Below, piece by piece: positions 8,577 through 18,573 of a DNA stretch of 64,000 bases; the first letter of the stretch is position 1; each line of letters starts with the position of its first letter. Under the pieces are notes generated by a model. The model worked only from the letters and a program-made list of their open reading frames with translations. It was not told where the DNA came from and made no database searches. The position numbers and the translations under genes are program-made. Source of the DNA: JAFGAS01 sp963809875 (GTDB lineage Bacteria; Desulfobacterota; Zymogenia; Zymogenales; Zymogenaceae); assembly GCA_963809875.1 (NCBI GenBank), contig CAWELC010000007.1:558001-622000 (forward strand), given 5' to 3'.

Positions 8577-10058
8577 ATGAATCAGGAAAAGAGAGATACC
8601 ACAGCTGCCCCCCCCCTCACGGATACCGTCGTCGCTGTCGCGACGCCCCCGGGAGAGGGTGGAATCGGCATTGTCCGGATCTCCGGGCCCGCGGCTCTCG
8701 GATATGGGCGCGGACTCTTTTCTTTCCTCAAAGAGCCCGGCCGGATCGAGTCCCATCGTCTCTACATCGGGACGATCATCTTGCCCGACGACCGGGCGGA
8801 AATCGGGGCGATTCTCCCCGAAAAGGCCGGCCCCGGAGGAGCGCCGGAGACGGGAAAGTACACCGGGATCGAATCTGACCGCGCCCTTTTCGTCCTGATG
8901 CGGGCTCCCCACTCGTATACGGGCGAAGATGTCGTCGAGCTCCACTGCCACGGATCACCAATTCTCCTGGGCTCCATCGTGTCGGCGGCGATATCCCTTG
9001 GTGCACGTCCGGCCGACAGGGGAGAGTTCACGCGGCGCGCCTTTATGAACGGGAAGATCGATCTGGTCCAGGCCGAGGCGGTCGCGGACCTCATCTCGGC
9101 CAAAACGGCCGGCGGCCTCTCCATATTTTCCCGCCACCTGATGGGGACGCTCTCCGAAACGCTTTTCGGGGTGCGGGACTCCCTCGTTTCCCTCCTGGCC
9201 GAGGCCGAGGCCGCCGTCGACTTTTCCGATCACGACGTTGACCCCCTCGATATGGGGGCGATCACCCGCGGGCTAACAGCGTGCCTGGCCTCCGTCCGGC
9301 AGCTGCTCGGCACATACCGCGTGGGGAGGCCCTACCGCGAGGGGGCGCGGCTGGTCATCGCCGGACGGCCCAACGTGGGTAAATCAAGCCTTTTGAATCG
9401 TCTCCTCGCACGGCCGCGGGCGATTGTCGCGCCCCAACCGGGAACGACCACCGATACCATTGAAGACATCATGGATCTCGGCGGCGTTCCCGCAAGGATT
9501 GTGGATACCTGCGGTCTCCGCGAGGCCGTGGGGCTCGTCGAACGGGAAGGAGTGCGGCGTACAAGAGAGGCCCTTGCTACAGCCGATCTGACGCTCCTGG
9601 TCGGTGAGGCGACCGTCGGGATCGGAAAGGAGGAGCGGGACGTGATCGCCGCGGCCGCGGCCGCCGGCAGACCCCTGGTAGTAGTGATGAACAAGGTCGA
9701 TCTGATGAGCGGCGATCCCGTGTGTCCGCCCGATCTCTCGGTTCCGGTCGTCTTCACGTCCGCCCTGGAGGGTAGCGGGATTGACGAGCTGAAAGACGCC
9801 GCCCACCGCCTGATTACGGGCGGCACGGCCCGTGGAAGGGATGACGAGCTTATCACCAACGCGAGACACTGCGCGGCCCTTCTGTCTGCCTCCGGATCGT
9901 TGGGGGAAGCGCTGGAGGGGGCGGCAAAAGACGTTCCCCCGGAGTTCATCGCCCTGGATATACGGCGGGCGCTTTCGGCCCTCGGGGAGATAACGGGCGA
10001 AGTGACAACCGACGAGATCCTTTCCGTGATCTTTTCACGTTTCTGCATCGGCAAATAG
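8577..10058 (+). CDS. mnmE: tRNA modification GTPase MnmE
   Basis: MnmE works with MnmG to install the carboxymethylaminomethyl group on wobble U34 of certain tRNAs. Starting at ATG 8577 the protein has 493 residues. The N-terminal tetrahydrofolate-binding domain contains DTVVAVATPPGEGGIGIVRI. The helical domain carries an inserted G domain with GRPNVGKSSLLN (P-loop), DTCGLRE (G3, usually DTAG) and NKVD (G4). The C-terminal FCIGK motif carries the conserved functional Cys. An in-frame TTG at 8514 would add 21 residues, but those are encoded across the terminator, so I rejected it. No mnmG or rsmG follows, unlike many near-origin clusters. Confidence 0.95.
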   Translation: MNQEKRDTTAAPPLTDTVVAVATPPGEGGIGIVRISGPAALGYGRGLFSFLKEPGRIESHRLYIGTIILPDDRAEIGAILPEKAGPGGAPETGKYTGIESDRALFVLMRAPHSYTGEDVVELHCHGSPILLGSIVSAAISLGARPADRGEFTRRAFMNGKIDLVQAEAVADLISAKTAGGLSIFSRHLMGTLSETLFGVRDSLVSLLAEAEAAVDFSDHDVDPLDMGAITRGLTACLASVRQLLGTYRVGRPYREGARLVIAGRPNVGKSSLLNRLLARPRAIVAPQPGTTTDTIEDIMDLGGVPARIVDTCGLREAVGLVEREGVRRTREALATADLTLLVGEATVGIGKEERDVIAAAAAAGRPLVVVMNKVDLMSGDPVCPPDLSVPVVFTSALEGSGIDELKDAAHRLITGGTARGRDDELITNARHCAALLSASGSLGEALEGAAKDVPPEFIALDIRRALSALGEITGEVTTDEILSVIFSRFCIGK

Positions 10059-10105
10059 ATGCTGCTCCGCGAAACGGGAATCCCACCCGCGACTCACGAG
10101 TAAAA

Positions 10106-10121
10106 TGTTTCACGTGAAACA
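10106..10121. promoter_or_regulatory. parS centromere site 1
   Basis: TGTTTCACGTGAAACA is an exact match to the 16-bp consensus parS palindrome bound by chromosomal ParB. It lies in the mnmE-parA spacer, about 300 bp upstream of parA. Confidence 0.95.
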
Positions 10122-10289
10122 CCTCACTCTAAACCAGACTGAGCGTGCCGTCGATAGCCGGTGAGGGGGATAAAGAACCCCTATTCAGGCCCGGATGAAC
10201 GTCGCGTGGCCCCGCCGCGTGCCACGCGCCGCACGGATAGGGGACATTCTACGGCCAACCGGACAAATGATGGCTTTTTCGGGACGACC

Positions 10290-10305
10290 CGTTTCACGTG
10301 AAACA
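10290..10305. promoter_or_regulatory. parS centromere site 2
   Basis: CGTTTCACGTGAAACA matches the parS consensus at 15 of 16 positions; only the first base differs. It lies 184 bp from site 1 and 120 bp upstream of parA. The remaining parts of the 366-bp mnmE-parA spacer hold no gene that I can see. Confidence 0.93.
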
Positions 10306-10424
10306 CTCCGGGATGGTGGCTGCCAAAAACAGGGGGGTTTTTGAAAATCGGACTCATTTTCCCCTTTTTTATGAAAAATAGGTGTGATATAGTGCACAAG
10401 GTTTTTGTGAAGGGCAGATAGGCG

Positions 10425-11201
10425 ATGACGGCAAAGATCATCTGTATTGCGAACCAGAAGGGTGGGGTCGGAAAAACCACCACCGCCGTCAACCTATCGG
10501 CCTCGCTGGCGGCCGCCGAAAAACCCACCCTCGTCATCGACATTGATCCCCAGGCCAACGCGGGCAGCGGATTGGGGGTGGATAAGAATAGTATCAAGCA
10601 GAGCATCTACCAGGTCATCATCGAACAGATACCGCTGTCAAAGATACTGGTCAGACCCCAGAAACAGCTCCCGTTTCTGACGCTGGCTCCGTCAAACACC
10701 GACCTTATCGGCGCGGAGGTGGAGCTAATCGGGGCGCTGGCCCGGGAAACGAAGCTCAAGAAGGCCGTCGAAGAGGTCATGGATCGATTTTCCTATATAC
10801 TCGTCGATTGTCCGCCTTCCTTAGGCCTCTTGACAGTCAATGCCCTGACCTGCGCGCACAGCGTCATTGTTCCGCTGCAGTGCGAATACTTCGCCATGGA
10901 AGGGCTCGGCCAGCTCCTCTCGACCATCGGCATCATTAAGAAGAATCTCAACAAGTCTCTTGCGATCGAGGGGATACTCCTGACTATGTTTGATATGCGC
11001 AACAACCTCTCTCATCAGGTTCAGGAAGAGGTGACCAAACACTTCAAGAATCAGGTCTTCTCGACCGTTATACCGCGCAACGTCCGCCTCTCGGAGTGCT
11101 CGAGCTTCGGACTTCCCATCATCCTCTACGACATTGACTCCAAAGGGGCCAAGAGTTATCTCGATCTGGCCCATGAGGTTATTGAGCGGGAGGTCACATG
11201 A
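10425..11201 (+). CDS. parA: Chromosome-partitioning ATPase ParA/Soj
   Basis: ParA ATPase binds DNA non-specifically and moves ParB-parS complexes during chromosome segregation. The 258-residue protein has the deviant Walker A box KGGVGKTTTAVNL near the N-terminus, IDIDPQANA (Walker A'), and ILVDCPPSLGLLTVNAL (Walker B). The length is standard for chromosomal Soj-type ParA, with no N-terminal helix-turn-helix extension. Two parS sites lie just upstream, and the stop codon overlaps the parB start by 4 bp, which indicates translational coupling. Confidence 0.97.
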   Translation: MTAKIICIANQKGGVGKTTTAVNLSASLAAAEKPTLVIDIDPQANAGSGLGVDKNSIKQSIYQVIIEQIPLSKILVRPQKQLPFLTLAPSNTDLIGAEVELIGALARETKLKKAVEEVMDRFSYILVDCPPSLGLLTVNALTCAHSVIVPLQCEYFAMEGLGQLLSTIGIIKKNLNKSLAIEGILLTMFDMRNNLSHQVQEEVTKHFKNQVFSTVIPRNVRLSECSSFGLPIILYDIDSKGAKSYLDLAHEVIEREVT

Positions 11202-12049
11202 GCAAGAGAAAAGTACTCGGGAAGGGACTGTCCGCGCTGATACCGGATGCCGCCGTTACGACGGACGGGGGTGGAGGAAGCCTCGTCAGCATCACCATCG
11301 ACGAGATATCCCCCAATCGCTTTCAGCCCCGAAGGGATTTCGACGACGGCAAGATCGAGGAGTTGGCCGGCTCCATCAGGGAAAAGGGGATCATCCAGCC
11401 GCTGATTGTCCGTGAGACGGACGAGGGATATGAGCTCATAGCCGGCGAGCGAAGGCTGCGCGCGGCCAAGCTGGCGGGCCTGTCCTCGGTCCCCGCGGTC
11501 ATTCGGGACGTCACCGACGGGGAGGCGCTCGAGCTGGCGCTGATCGAGAATATCCAGCGGGAAAACCTTAACCCTATCGAGGAGGCGCAGGCGTACCAGC
11601 GTCTTATTGAGGAGTTCTCTCTGACCCAGGAAGAGATGGCCCAGAAGGTGGGGAGAGATCGGACCACCATCACCAATAGCCTGCGCCTTCTGGCGCTGCC
11701 GGAGATCGTGCGAAGAGATCTGGCGGCCGGGGTCCTGACCCCCGGTCACGGAAGGGCGCTTCTGGCCCTGGCCGACGAACGCCAGATCCTGATAGCCCGG
11801 GAGAAATTCATCACCAAGGGAATATCCGTTCGCGAGGCCGAGGCCCTGGTGAAACGCATCAAGGAAGGGGAAGGTCCGGGAAAAGAAAAACAGGAAGTCG
11901 ATACGGCAATCCTTGATATCGAGGAGGACCTGACCCGTACCCTCGGCACGAAGGTCAGGATCGTCCCCAAGGGGGCGGGCGGATCGATCGTGATCGAGTA
12001 CTATTCGGAGCAGGAGCTGGATCGGCTCGCCGAGATCCTGCGCCCGTAA
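11198..12049 (+). CDS. parB: ParB-family CTPase/parS-binding protein
   Basis: ParB loads at parS, binds CTP, clamps on DNA and spreads, and stimulates ParA. The 283-residue protein has the N-terminal KGLSALIPD motif found in ParB proteins. The CTP-binding region includes QPLIVRE and GERRLRAAKLAG, with ENIQRENLNPIEEA after it. The helix-turn-helix region is LTQEEMAQKVGRDRTTITNS, and a C-terminal dimerisation domain ends the protein. It overlaps parA by 4 bp. A hairpin (12088-12109) follows before bactofilin. Confidence 0.97.
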   Translation: MSKRKVLGKGLSALIPDAAVTTDGGGGSLVSITIDEISPNRFQPRRDFDDGKIEELAGSIREKGIIQPLIVRETDEGYELIAGERRLRAAKLAGLSSVPAVIRDVTDGEALELALIENIQRENLNPIEEAQAYQRLIEEFSLTQEEMAQKVGRDRTTITNSLRLLALPEIVRRDLAAGVLTPGHGRALLALADERQILIAREKFITKGISVREAEALVKRIKEGEGPGKEKQEVDTAILDIEEDLTRTLGTKVRIVPKGAGGSIVIEYYSEQELDRLAEILRP

Positions 12050-12087
12050 GAGGCGTGCGGGTCATCGGTTATTTACCGTCTCTTATC

Positions 12088-12109
12088 CCCGGGTCCTTCG
12101 GGGTCCGGG
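12088..12109 (+). terminator. Stem-loop after parB
   Basis: CCCGGGTCC pairs with GGGTCCGGG (two G-T pairs) around a TTCG tetraloop. The following T-run is weak (TTCT), so this is either a poor terminator or an mRNA-stabilising hairpin before the bactofilin gene. Confidence 0.45.
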
Positions 12110-12136
12110 TTCTAAACCAACAATAAAGGTGACACG

Positions 12137-12616
12137 ATGTTTGGAAGATTGAAAATGATCGGCGGCAAGGCGCCGGAGCACTTTGACAGGACGGCGGATC
12201 TCAACGCGTTCCTGGGAGTCGGGACCGAGTTTCAGGGCAAGCTCACGTTTACCGGCACGGTTCGGGTCGAGGGGAAACTGAAGGGACAGATCTTCGCCAA
12301 GGATGTCCTTATCGTCGGCAACAACGGTTACGTGGAAGGTGAAATAGAGGTCGACACCATCATCATCGACGGGATCGTGCGGGGCAATGTGCGGGCCGCC
12401 AACAAGCTCATCCTGGCCCCTACCGGCCGCTTCTACGGCAACCTGGAGACCCCAACCTTCATCATCGAAGACGGCGGGATCTTTGAGGGCAACTGCCGCA
12501 TGGAGGATATCAAGACGATGCTGTCCACGACGAAGTTTACCGCCGCGGACAAAGATATCAGCCATTCCCTGATCAAGGTCGTCGAAAAAAAGGCGAACGG
12601 AGGAACGCTTAACTAA
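12137..12616 (+). CDS. Bactofilin-family polymer-forming cytoskeletal protein
   Basis: Bactofilins polymerise without nucleotide into membrane-associated filaments that scaffold cell-wall synthesis or chromosome-segregation proteins. The 159-residue protein has the DUF583/bactofilin beta-helix between residues about 22 and 125. It shows repeating short strands such as GTVRVEGKLKGQIFAKDVL, GYVEGEIEVDTIIIDG and GNVRAANKLILAPTG, with flexible ends. It follows parAB directly. Family precedent in Myxococcus links bactofilins to ParABC positioning, so a role with ParAB is plausible here but inferred from position. Confidence 0.92.
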   Translation: MFGRLKMIGGKAPEHFDRTADLNAFLGVGTEFQGKLTFTGTVRVEGKLKGQIFAKDVLIVGNNGYVEGEIEVDTIIIDGIVRGNVRAANKLILAPTGRFYGNLETPTFIIEDGGIFEGNCRMEDIKTMLSTTKFTAADKDISHSLIKVVEKKANGGTLN

Positions 12617-12717
12617 CCGATTACAGCCGGCCGAGAATGCCGGCAGCCTCCGTCGGGTAACGACGGCCAGGCGCGCAGCGCGCCCGCTGCGTCCATAGCC
12701 CTGAATCAGCAAGGCGA

Positions 12718-12758
12718 GAAAAATCCCTTACGATCGTACGGGATTTTTCTTTTTTTTC
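12718..12758 (+). terminator. Strong intrinsic terminator after bactofilin
   Basis: GAAAAATCCC pairs with GGGATTTTTC, and the loop region is itself palindromic (TACGATCGTA). A run of eight or more T residues follows. It separates the par/bactofilin transcript from the ATP synthase promoter that starts 3 bp later. Confidence 0.9.
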
Positions 12759-12760
12759 GC

Positions 12761-12789
12761 TTGACAGGAAAAAGGGCCTATGGTAAATT
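12761..12789 (+). promoter_or_regulatory. Sigma-70-type promoter of the ATP synthase operon
   Basis: TTGACA at 12761-12766, a 17-bp spacer, then TAAATT at 12784-12789 with an extended -10 TG at 12781-12782. It lies directly after a strong terminator and 225 bp upstream of the first atp gene, so it is the most likely promoter of the whole operon. Confidence 0.8.
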
Positions 12790-12800
12790 CCACGGTGGTT

Positions 12801-12871
12801 GAATGAATAATCATTCATTTGACTGAATGACTGAAATGATTGAAATGGCTGAAATGACCGAAACGACCGAA
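12801..12871 (+). repeat. Palindrome and five 9-bp repeats in the atp leader
   Basis: GAATGA-ATAA-TCATTC (12801-12816) is an inverted repeat at about the expected transcription start. Five tandem 9-mers follow at 12827-12871: ATGACTGAA, ATGATTGAA, ATGGCTGAA, ATGACCGAA and ACGACCGAA. A short open frame (12827 to about 12931, 34 codons) reads through them but has no ribosome-binding site, so I do not call it a gene. The rest of the 12617-13014 spacer shows nothing else. Confidence 0.6.
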
Positions 12872-13014
12872 CGCTCGGCAAGGCCGAGCACGTGGGACGG
12901 GGGGGCGAGAGAAAGGAAGCGGGAAGCGTGAAGGGGGCTCGGCCGACCGCGCGCAACGTGCGGGGGCCGGGGTGGATCATGACATAGGCGACACGAATTC
13001 GGGGTGGTGTTCAA

Positions 13015-13440
13015 GTGCTCAATGTAGACGGGACATTCTTTATCCAGGTAATCAACTTCCTTATTCTCATCGCAATTCTCAACTGGGTGCTCGTCAGGCC
13101 GACGTTAAAGATCCTGGAGGAGCGGAGAGTGCGGGTCGAGGGATCGGAGGAAGAAGCCAAGCGCCTGTCGGCCGAAACCGACGAGAACATCCAGCAGTAT
13201 GAGCGGGATCTGAGCGAGGCCCGAATCGCCGCCGGCAGGGAGAAGGAAAAGATCAGGATGGAAGGGCTCGAGCGGGAAAACGAGATCATCAAGACCGCCC
13301 GTGAGCAGGCCCGCACAACCGTGGAAGAGATGAAACAGAGGATCGGAAAAGAATCCCGTGACGCGTCGGTGGTAATGAAACAGGAGATCAAGGCCCTCTC
13401 GGTGGGGATTGCCGAAAAGGTGCTGGGGAGGGCGATATAG
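13015..13440 (+). CDS. atpF': ATP synthase F0 subunit b' (peripheral stalk)
   Basis: A 141-residue peripheral-stalk subunit. It has one N-terminal membrane helix (FFIQVINFLILIAILNWVLV), the RPTLKILEERR hinge typical of b/b' proteins, and a long charged coiled coil to the C-terminus. It holds the F1 hexamer static against the rotor. I chose the GTG at 13015, since the membrane helix begins soon after. It is the first gene of an operon of seven, with atpF 4 bp downstream. Paired b and b' genes are normal in deltaproteobacteria and some other groups. Confidence 0.9.
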   Translation: MLNVDGTFFIQVINFLILIAILNWVLVRPTLKILEERRVRVEGSEEEAKRLSAETDENIQQYERDLSEARIAAGREKEKIRMEGLERENEIIKTAREQARTTVEEMKQRIGKESRDASVVMKQEIKALSVGIAEKVLGRAI

Positions 13441-13444
13441 ACAT

Positions 13445-14065
13445 ATGGCTCCTACGCTATTAAAGGGAAAGATTTCCCTTGTCCTCATCGTCATGATCGT
13501 CGTCTCCTGCCTCGCCATCGGGTGGGCTGTTGTCGTTACCCTCGTCGCGCAGGGTACGATCTCCCTCCCGTTACCGGTAGAACCCGCGCGGATGGAAGAC
13601 CTGGCCTGGCGGATCGCCAACTTCTCGGTACTCATTATTATCCTGCACGTCGCCCTTACCCGACGCGCCGTCACATTTTTCTCCGACCGGAAAAAGGCGA
13701 TCCAGGAAGCTCTCGATGAAGCGGTGGCGGCCCGTCAGGAAGCACAGAAGAAATACGAAGAAGTCGGCGTCATGCTGAAGAAAGCCAAGGAAGAGATCGA
13801 GGAGATTCACTTCTCGTTCGTCAATGAAGGCCAGCGAGAGCGCGACCGTATCATCAAGAATGCGGAACGGGAAGCCGACAAGATTAAGAAGCAGGCCGAA
13901 CAGACTGCGGTCCAGGAGGTAAAGAAGGCCCGCTTTACGCTGAGGGCGGAGGCGGTTGACCTGGCGGTATCGATGGCCGAGGAGCTGCTCACCAACAATA
14001 TCAAGCAGGACGATCAGAAGAAGATCACCCGGGACTTTATTGAGAAGACATCGGAAGCAAAATGA
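13445..14065 (+). CDS. atpF: ATP synthase F0 subunit b
   Basis: The second stalk subunit has 206 residues from ATG 13445, 4 bp after the b' stop and behind GGAGGG. It has two hydrophobic segments. The first, near the N-terminus (SLVLIVMIVVSCLAIGWAVV), looks like a signal or extra anchor. The second (WRIANFSVLIIILHVAL) is the usual b-subunit helix. A long coiled coil with KKAIQEALDEAVAARQEAQK follows. The extra N-terminal hydrophobic segment makes it longer than the classical 156-residue E. coli b. It overlaps atpH by 4 bp. Confidence 0.9.
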   Translation: MAPTLLKGKISLVLIVMIVVSCLAIGWAVVVTLVAQGTISLPLPVEPARMEDLAWRIANFSVLIIILHVALTRRAVTFFSDRKKAIQEALDEAVAARQEAQKKYEEVGVMLKKAKEEIEEIHFSFVNEGQRERDRIIKNAEREADKIKKQAEQTAVQEVKKARFTLRAEAVDLAVSMAEELLTNNIKQDDQKKITRDFIEKTSEAK

Positions 14066-14613
14066 TACACGAGACCATCGCCAAGAAATACGCACGGGCG
14101 CTGATCGAACTCGCCCTGGAAGATAAACAGCAGGCGCGCTGCGGGCGTGAGGTCGAATCGTTCGGCATTCTGATCAAGGAAAATGAGCAGTTGTGGGGGC
14201 TCTTCACCGGGCCCGCCGGCGATGCCAAGCTCAGGCGCTCGGCGCTCGACGCCGTCCTCCAGAAGACAAAATATCTTCCCCTTATCGACAACTTCATCCG
14301 GCTGCTGATGGACAAGGATCGGCTGGTGCTCATCGGCGATATCGCGCGGGCGTACGGCCGGATGCTGGATGATCTCGAGGGGAAGATGAAGGCCCGGCTG
14401 GTGAGCGCCGGCCCGCTGTCCGACGCGGAGATCGCGGAGGTCACGAAACGATTGTCCGGCTCGCTTAAGAGGGATATCGTTCTGGAGACCTCGGTCGATC
14501 CTTCCCTCATCGGCGGTGCGGTGGCTTACGTCGGGGGTCTCGTATTCGACGGGAGTATAAAGACGCAGTTGACGACTATTCGTGATAACCTCAAGAAGGG
14601 GCATATAAGCTGA
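14062..14613 (+). CDS. atpH: ATP synthase F1 subunit delta
   Basis: The delta subunit (OSCP homologue) connects the b stalk to the top of F1. The 183-residue protein starts IAKKYARALIELALE, the usual N-terminal helix pattern. Its C-terminal half has DPSLIGGAVAYVGGLVFDGS, matching the conserved IGG motif. Its start overlaps the atpF stop (ATGA), and the gap to atpA is a single base, so the three are translated as a block. Confidence 0.95.
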   Translation: MIHETIAKKYARALIELALEDKQQARCGREVESFGILIKENEQLWGLFTGPAGDAKLRRSALDAVLQKTKYLPLIDNFIRLLMDKDRLVLIGDIARAYGRMLDDLEGKMKARLVSAGPLSDAEIAEVTKRLSGSLKRDIVLETSVDPSLIGGAVAYVGGLVFDGSIKTQLTTIRDNLKKGHIS

Positions 14614-14614
14614 A

Positions 14615-16123
14615 ATGGAAATCAGGGCCGAAGAGATAAGCAGTATACTCAAGAAACAGATCAAGGAATACGAGAAGCGCCTCGAAATCAGCGAGACGGG
14701 AACCATCCTCTATGTGGGCGACGGTATCGCGCGCATATACGGCCTTGAGAAGGCGATGGCCGGGGAGCTGCTCGAGTTCCCCGGTGAGATCTACGGGATG
14801 GTCCTGAACCTCGAAGAGGATAACGTCGGCTCGGCCATCTTCGGCGAGGACTGGCACATCAAGGAGGGCGACGTCGTCAAACGGACGGGCCGTATTGCGG
14901 AGGTGCCCGTCGGGGATGCGCTGCTCGGCCGCGTCGTCAACGCCCTGGGCCAGCCCATCGACGGCAAGGGGCCCATCGAGACCAAGGAGTTTCGGCCCAT
15001 CGAGGTGAAGGCCCCCGGTATCGTCTATCGGCAGCCGGTCAAGGAGCCCCTCCAGACGGGTATCAAGGCCATCGACTCGATGACCCCGATCGGGAGAGGC
15101 CAGCGGGAGCTCATCATCGGCGACCGTCAGACCGGGAAGACCTCCATCGCGCTGGACACGATCATCAACCAGCGGGAGACCGACGTCGTCTCGATCTACG
15201 TGGCCATCGGCCAGAAACGCTCGACCGTGGCGCGGGTGGTTGACACCCTCAACAAGTTCGGGGCGATGGAAAAGTCCATCGTCGTGGCGGCCTCCGCCGC
15301 GGAGCCCGCGCCGCTCCAGTATATCGCCCCTTACGCCGGCGTCACCATCGGGGAATATTTCCGCGACAACGCCAAGCACGCCCTGCTCATCTACGACGAT
15401 CTCAGCAAGCACGCGGTGGCCTACCGCCAGCTTTCGCTCCTCCTGCGCAGGCCCCCGGGACGTGAGGCGTACCCCGGCGACGTCTTCTATCTCCACTCTC
15501 GCCTCCTGGAACGGGCTGCCAAGCTCTCGGAGGAAAAAGGCGGCGGATCGCTGACGGCACTGCCGATTATCGAAACCCAGGCGGGCGACGTGTCGGCTTA
15601 TATCCCCACAAACGTCATCTCCATCACGGACGGGCAGATCTTCCTCGAGTCGGATCTCTTCTACTCGGGCGTTCGGCCCGCCATCAACGTGGGTCTGTCG
15701 GTCTCGAGGGTCGGCGGCAAAGCGCAGATTAAGGGCATGAAGCAGGTCGCGGGCTCTCTGCGGCTGGACCTGGCCCAGTATCGCGAAATGGCCGCCTTTG
15801 CCCAGTTCGGCTCCGATCTCGATAAGGCGACCCAGGCCCAGCTTGCCCGGGGCAGTCGACTGGTAGAGATCCTCAAGCAACCGCAGTACCAGCCGCTACC
15901 GGTGGAAAAGCAGGTCCTGATCATCTACGCCGCGACCCGCGGCTTCGTGGACGGTTACCCCGAGGGGGCCCTCAGAAAATACGAACAGGAGCTCTATACG
16001 TTCTTCGAGTCGAAATACGCCCATGTTCTGGAAGAGATAAAGCAAAAAGGAAACATCTCCGCCGATCTCGAGCGGCAGGTCACCAAGGCGCTCGGGGACT
16101 TCAAGGAGCACTTCGTTATATAA
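14615..16123 (+). CDS. atpA: ATP synthase F1 subunit alpha
   Basis: The non-catalytic nucleotide-binding subunit of F1, 502 residues. It shows VGDGIARIYGL near the N-terminus, the P-loop GDRQTGKTSIALDTIINQ, and YDDLSKHAVAYRQLSLLLRR with the signature PGREAYPGD. The alpha-type arginine finger region is in SVSRVGGKAQ. Length and motif order are fully standard. The alpha-beta hexamer formed with atpD converts rotation into ATP synthesis. Confidence 0.98.
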   Translation: MEIRAEEISSILKKQIKEYEKRLEISETGTILYVGDGIARIYGLEKAMAGELLEFPGEIYGMVLNLEEDNVGSAIFGEDWHIKEGDVVKRTGRIAEVPVGDALLGRVVNALGQPIDGKGPIETKEFRPIEVKAPGIVYRQPVKEPLQTGIKAIDSMTPIGRGQRELIIGDRQTGKTSIALDTIINQRETDVVSIYVAIGQKRSTVARVVDTLNKFGAMEKSIVVAASAAEPAPLQYIAPYAGVTIGEYFRDNAKHALLIYDDLSKHAVAYRQLSLLLRRPPGREAYPGDVFYLHSRLLERAAKLSEEKGGGSLTALPIIETQAGDVSAYIPTNVISITDGQIFLESDLFYSGVRPAINVGLSVSRVGGKAQIKGMKQVAGSLRLDLAQYREMAAFAQFGSDLDKATQAQLARGSRLVEILKQPQYQPLPVEKQVLIIYAATRGFVDGYPEGALRKYEQELYTFFESKYAHVLEEIKQKGNISADLERQVTKALGDFKEHFVI

Positions 16124-16138
16124 CGGCAAGGGACGGGC

Positions 16139-16999
16139 ATGGCAAACCTGAAGGAAATACGCAAGCGGATACAGTCCGTCAAGAATACCCAGCAGATCAC
16201 GAGCGCCATGAAGATGGTGGCCGCGGCCAAGCTGAAGAAGGCCCAGGAACGCATCGAAAAGGCTCGACCCTACGCCCAGAAGATGGCCGACGTGCTGGCG
16301 AGCCTCGCGCTGAGAACGCACCAGAAGGCGCACCCGCTCTTGATGCGCCGCGAGGTTAAGAACATCGCCCTGGTCGTGGTCACGTCCGACCGCGGACTGT
16401 GCGGCGCGTTCAACCAGAACATCATCAAGACGACAGAGCAGTTTATCCGGCAGAACCGTTCGCGATTCTCGGAAATGGTCTTTACCATGATCGGCAAGAA
16501 AGGATACGACTATTTCAAGATTCGGCCGATCACGATCCAACGGGAGTATTTGGGGATATCCGGCGGGATCAACTACGAGCTGGCGCGGTCGATCGCCGAT
16601 AACATTCGGGAGCTCTTCCTTTCGGCGAACGTCGATGAGGTCTACATCATTTACAACCGGTTCAAGACGACCATAAGCCAGGAGCTCGTCTTTGACAGGC
16701 TGCTGCCCATCACCCCGATGGAGGTGGCCGAGGGAACGGTCGTCCCCGGTTACGTATTTGAGCCGTCCGACGAGGACATACTCGAGGATATCATCAAGAA
16801 GAACCTCGAAGTGCAGATCTTCCGGGCGCTGCTCGAATCCGAGGCGTCCGAGCTTGGCGCGCGCATGACGGCGATGGACAGCGCAACCTCCAACGCCGGG
16901 GATATGATCAAGAAGCTCACTCTCAAGTATAACCGTGCCCGTCAGGAGACTATCACCAAGGAACTGATGGAGATCATCGCCGGGGCCGAGGCGCTGTAG
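16139..16999 (+). CDS. atpG: ATP synthase F1 subunit gamma
   Basis: The central rotor shaft of F1, 286 residues. The N-terminal helix reads LKEIRKRIQSVKNTQQITSA followed by MKMVAAAKL, and the C-terminal helix has NAGDMIKKLTLKYNRARQ with ITKELMEIIAGAEAL at the end. Both ends form the coiled coil inside the hexamer. A 143-bp spacer separates it from atpD; it holds no gene and ends in a GGAGG ribosome-binding site. Confidence 0.97.
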   Translation: MANLKEIRKRIQSVKNTQQITSAMKMVAAAKLKKAQERIEKARPYAQKMADVLASLALRTHQKAHPLLMRREVKNIALVVVTSDRGLCGAFNQNIIKTTEQFIRQNRSRFSEMVFTMIGKKGYDYFKIRPITIQREYLGISGGINYELARSIADNIRELFLSANVDEVYIIYNRFKTTISQELVFDRLLPITPMEVAEGTVVPGYVFEPSDEDILEDIIKKNLEVQIFRALLESEASELGARMTAMDSATSNAGDMIKKLTLKYNRARQETITKELMEIIAGAEAL

Positions 17000-17142
17000 C
17001 CCGGCCGGCGGCAAGACGAAACGAGCGGATGAGAGCCGCGAAACGGGTAAAGAAAGTCCGTATATTTTGAGCGCGATTGCGCATTATCGATAGCGAAAAC
17101 GGAATACTCTAGCGCACACATGAAGGAGGGCTCAGTTTAAAG

Positions 17143-18546
<1,404 letters not shown>

Positions 18547-18573
18547 GACGGAGCCGACAAAGGAGTCACGCGC

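Noticed and set aside
12827..12931. A 34-codon open frame through the atp leader repeats, as a gene
   Set aside because: No ribosome-binding site and only repeat-derived codons; kept as a hypothesis under findings.
14591..15880. A 429-codon open frame antisense to atpA
   Set aside because: Low-complexity shadow of atpA with no domain; atpA is certain.
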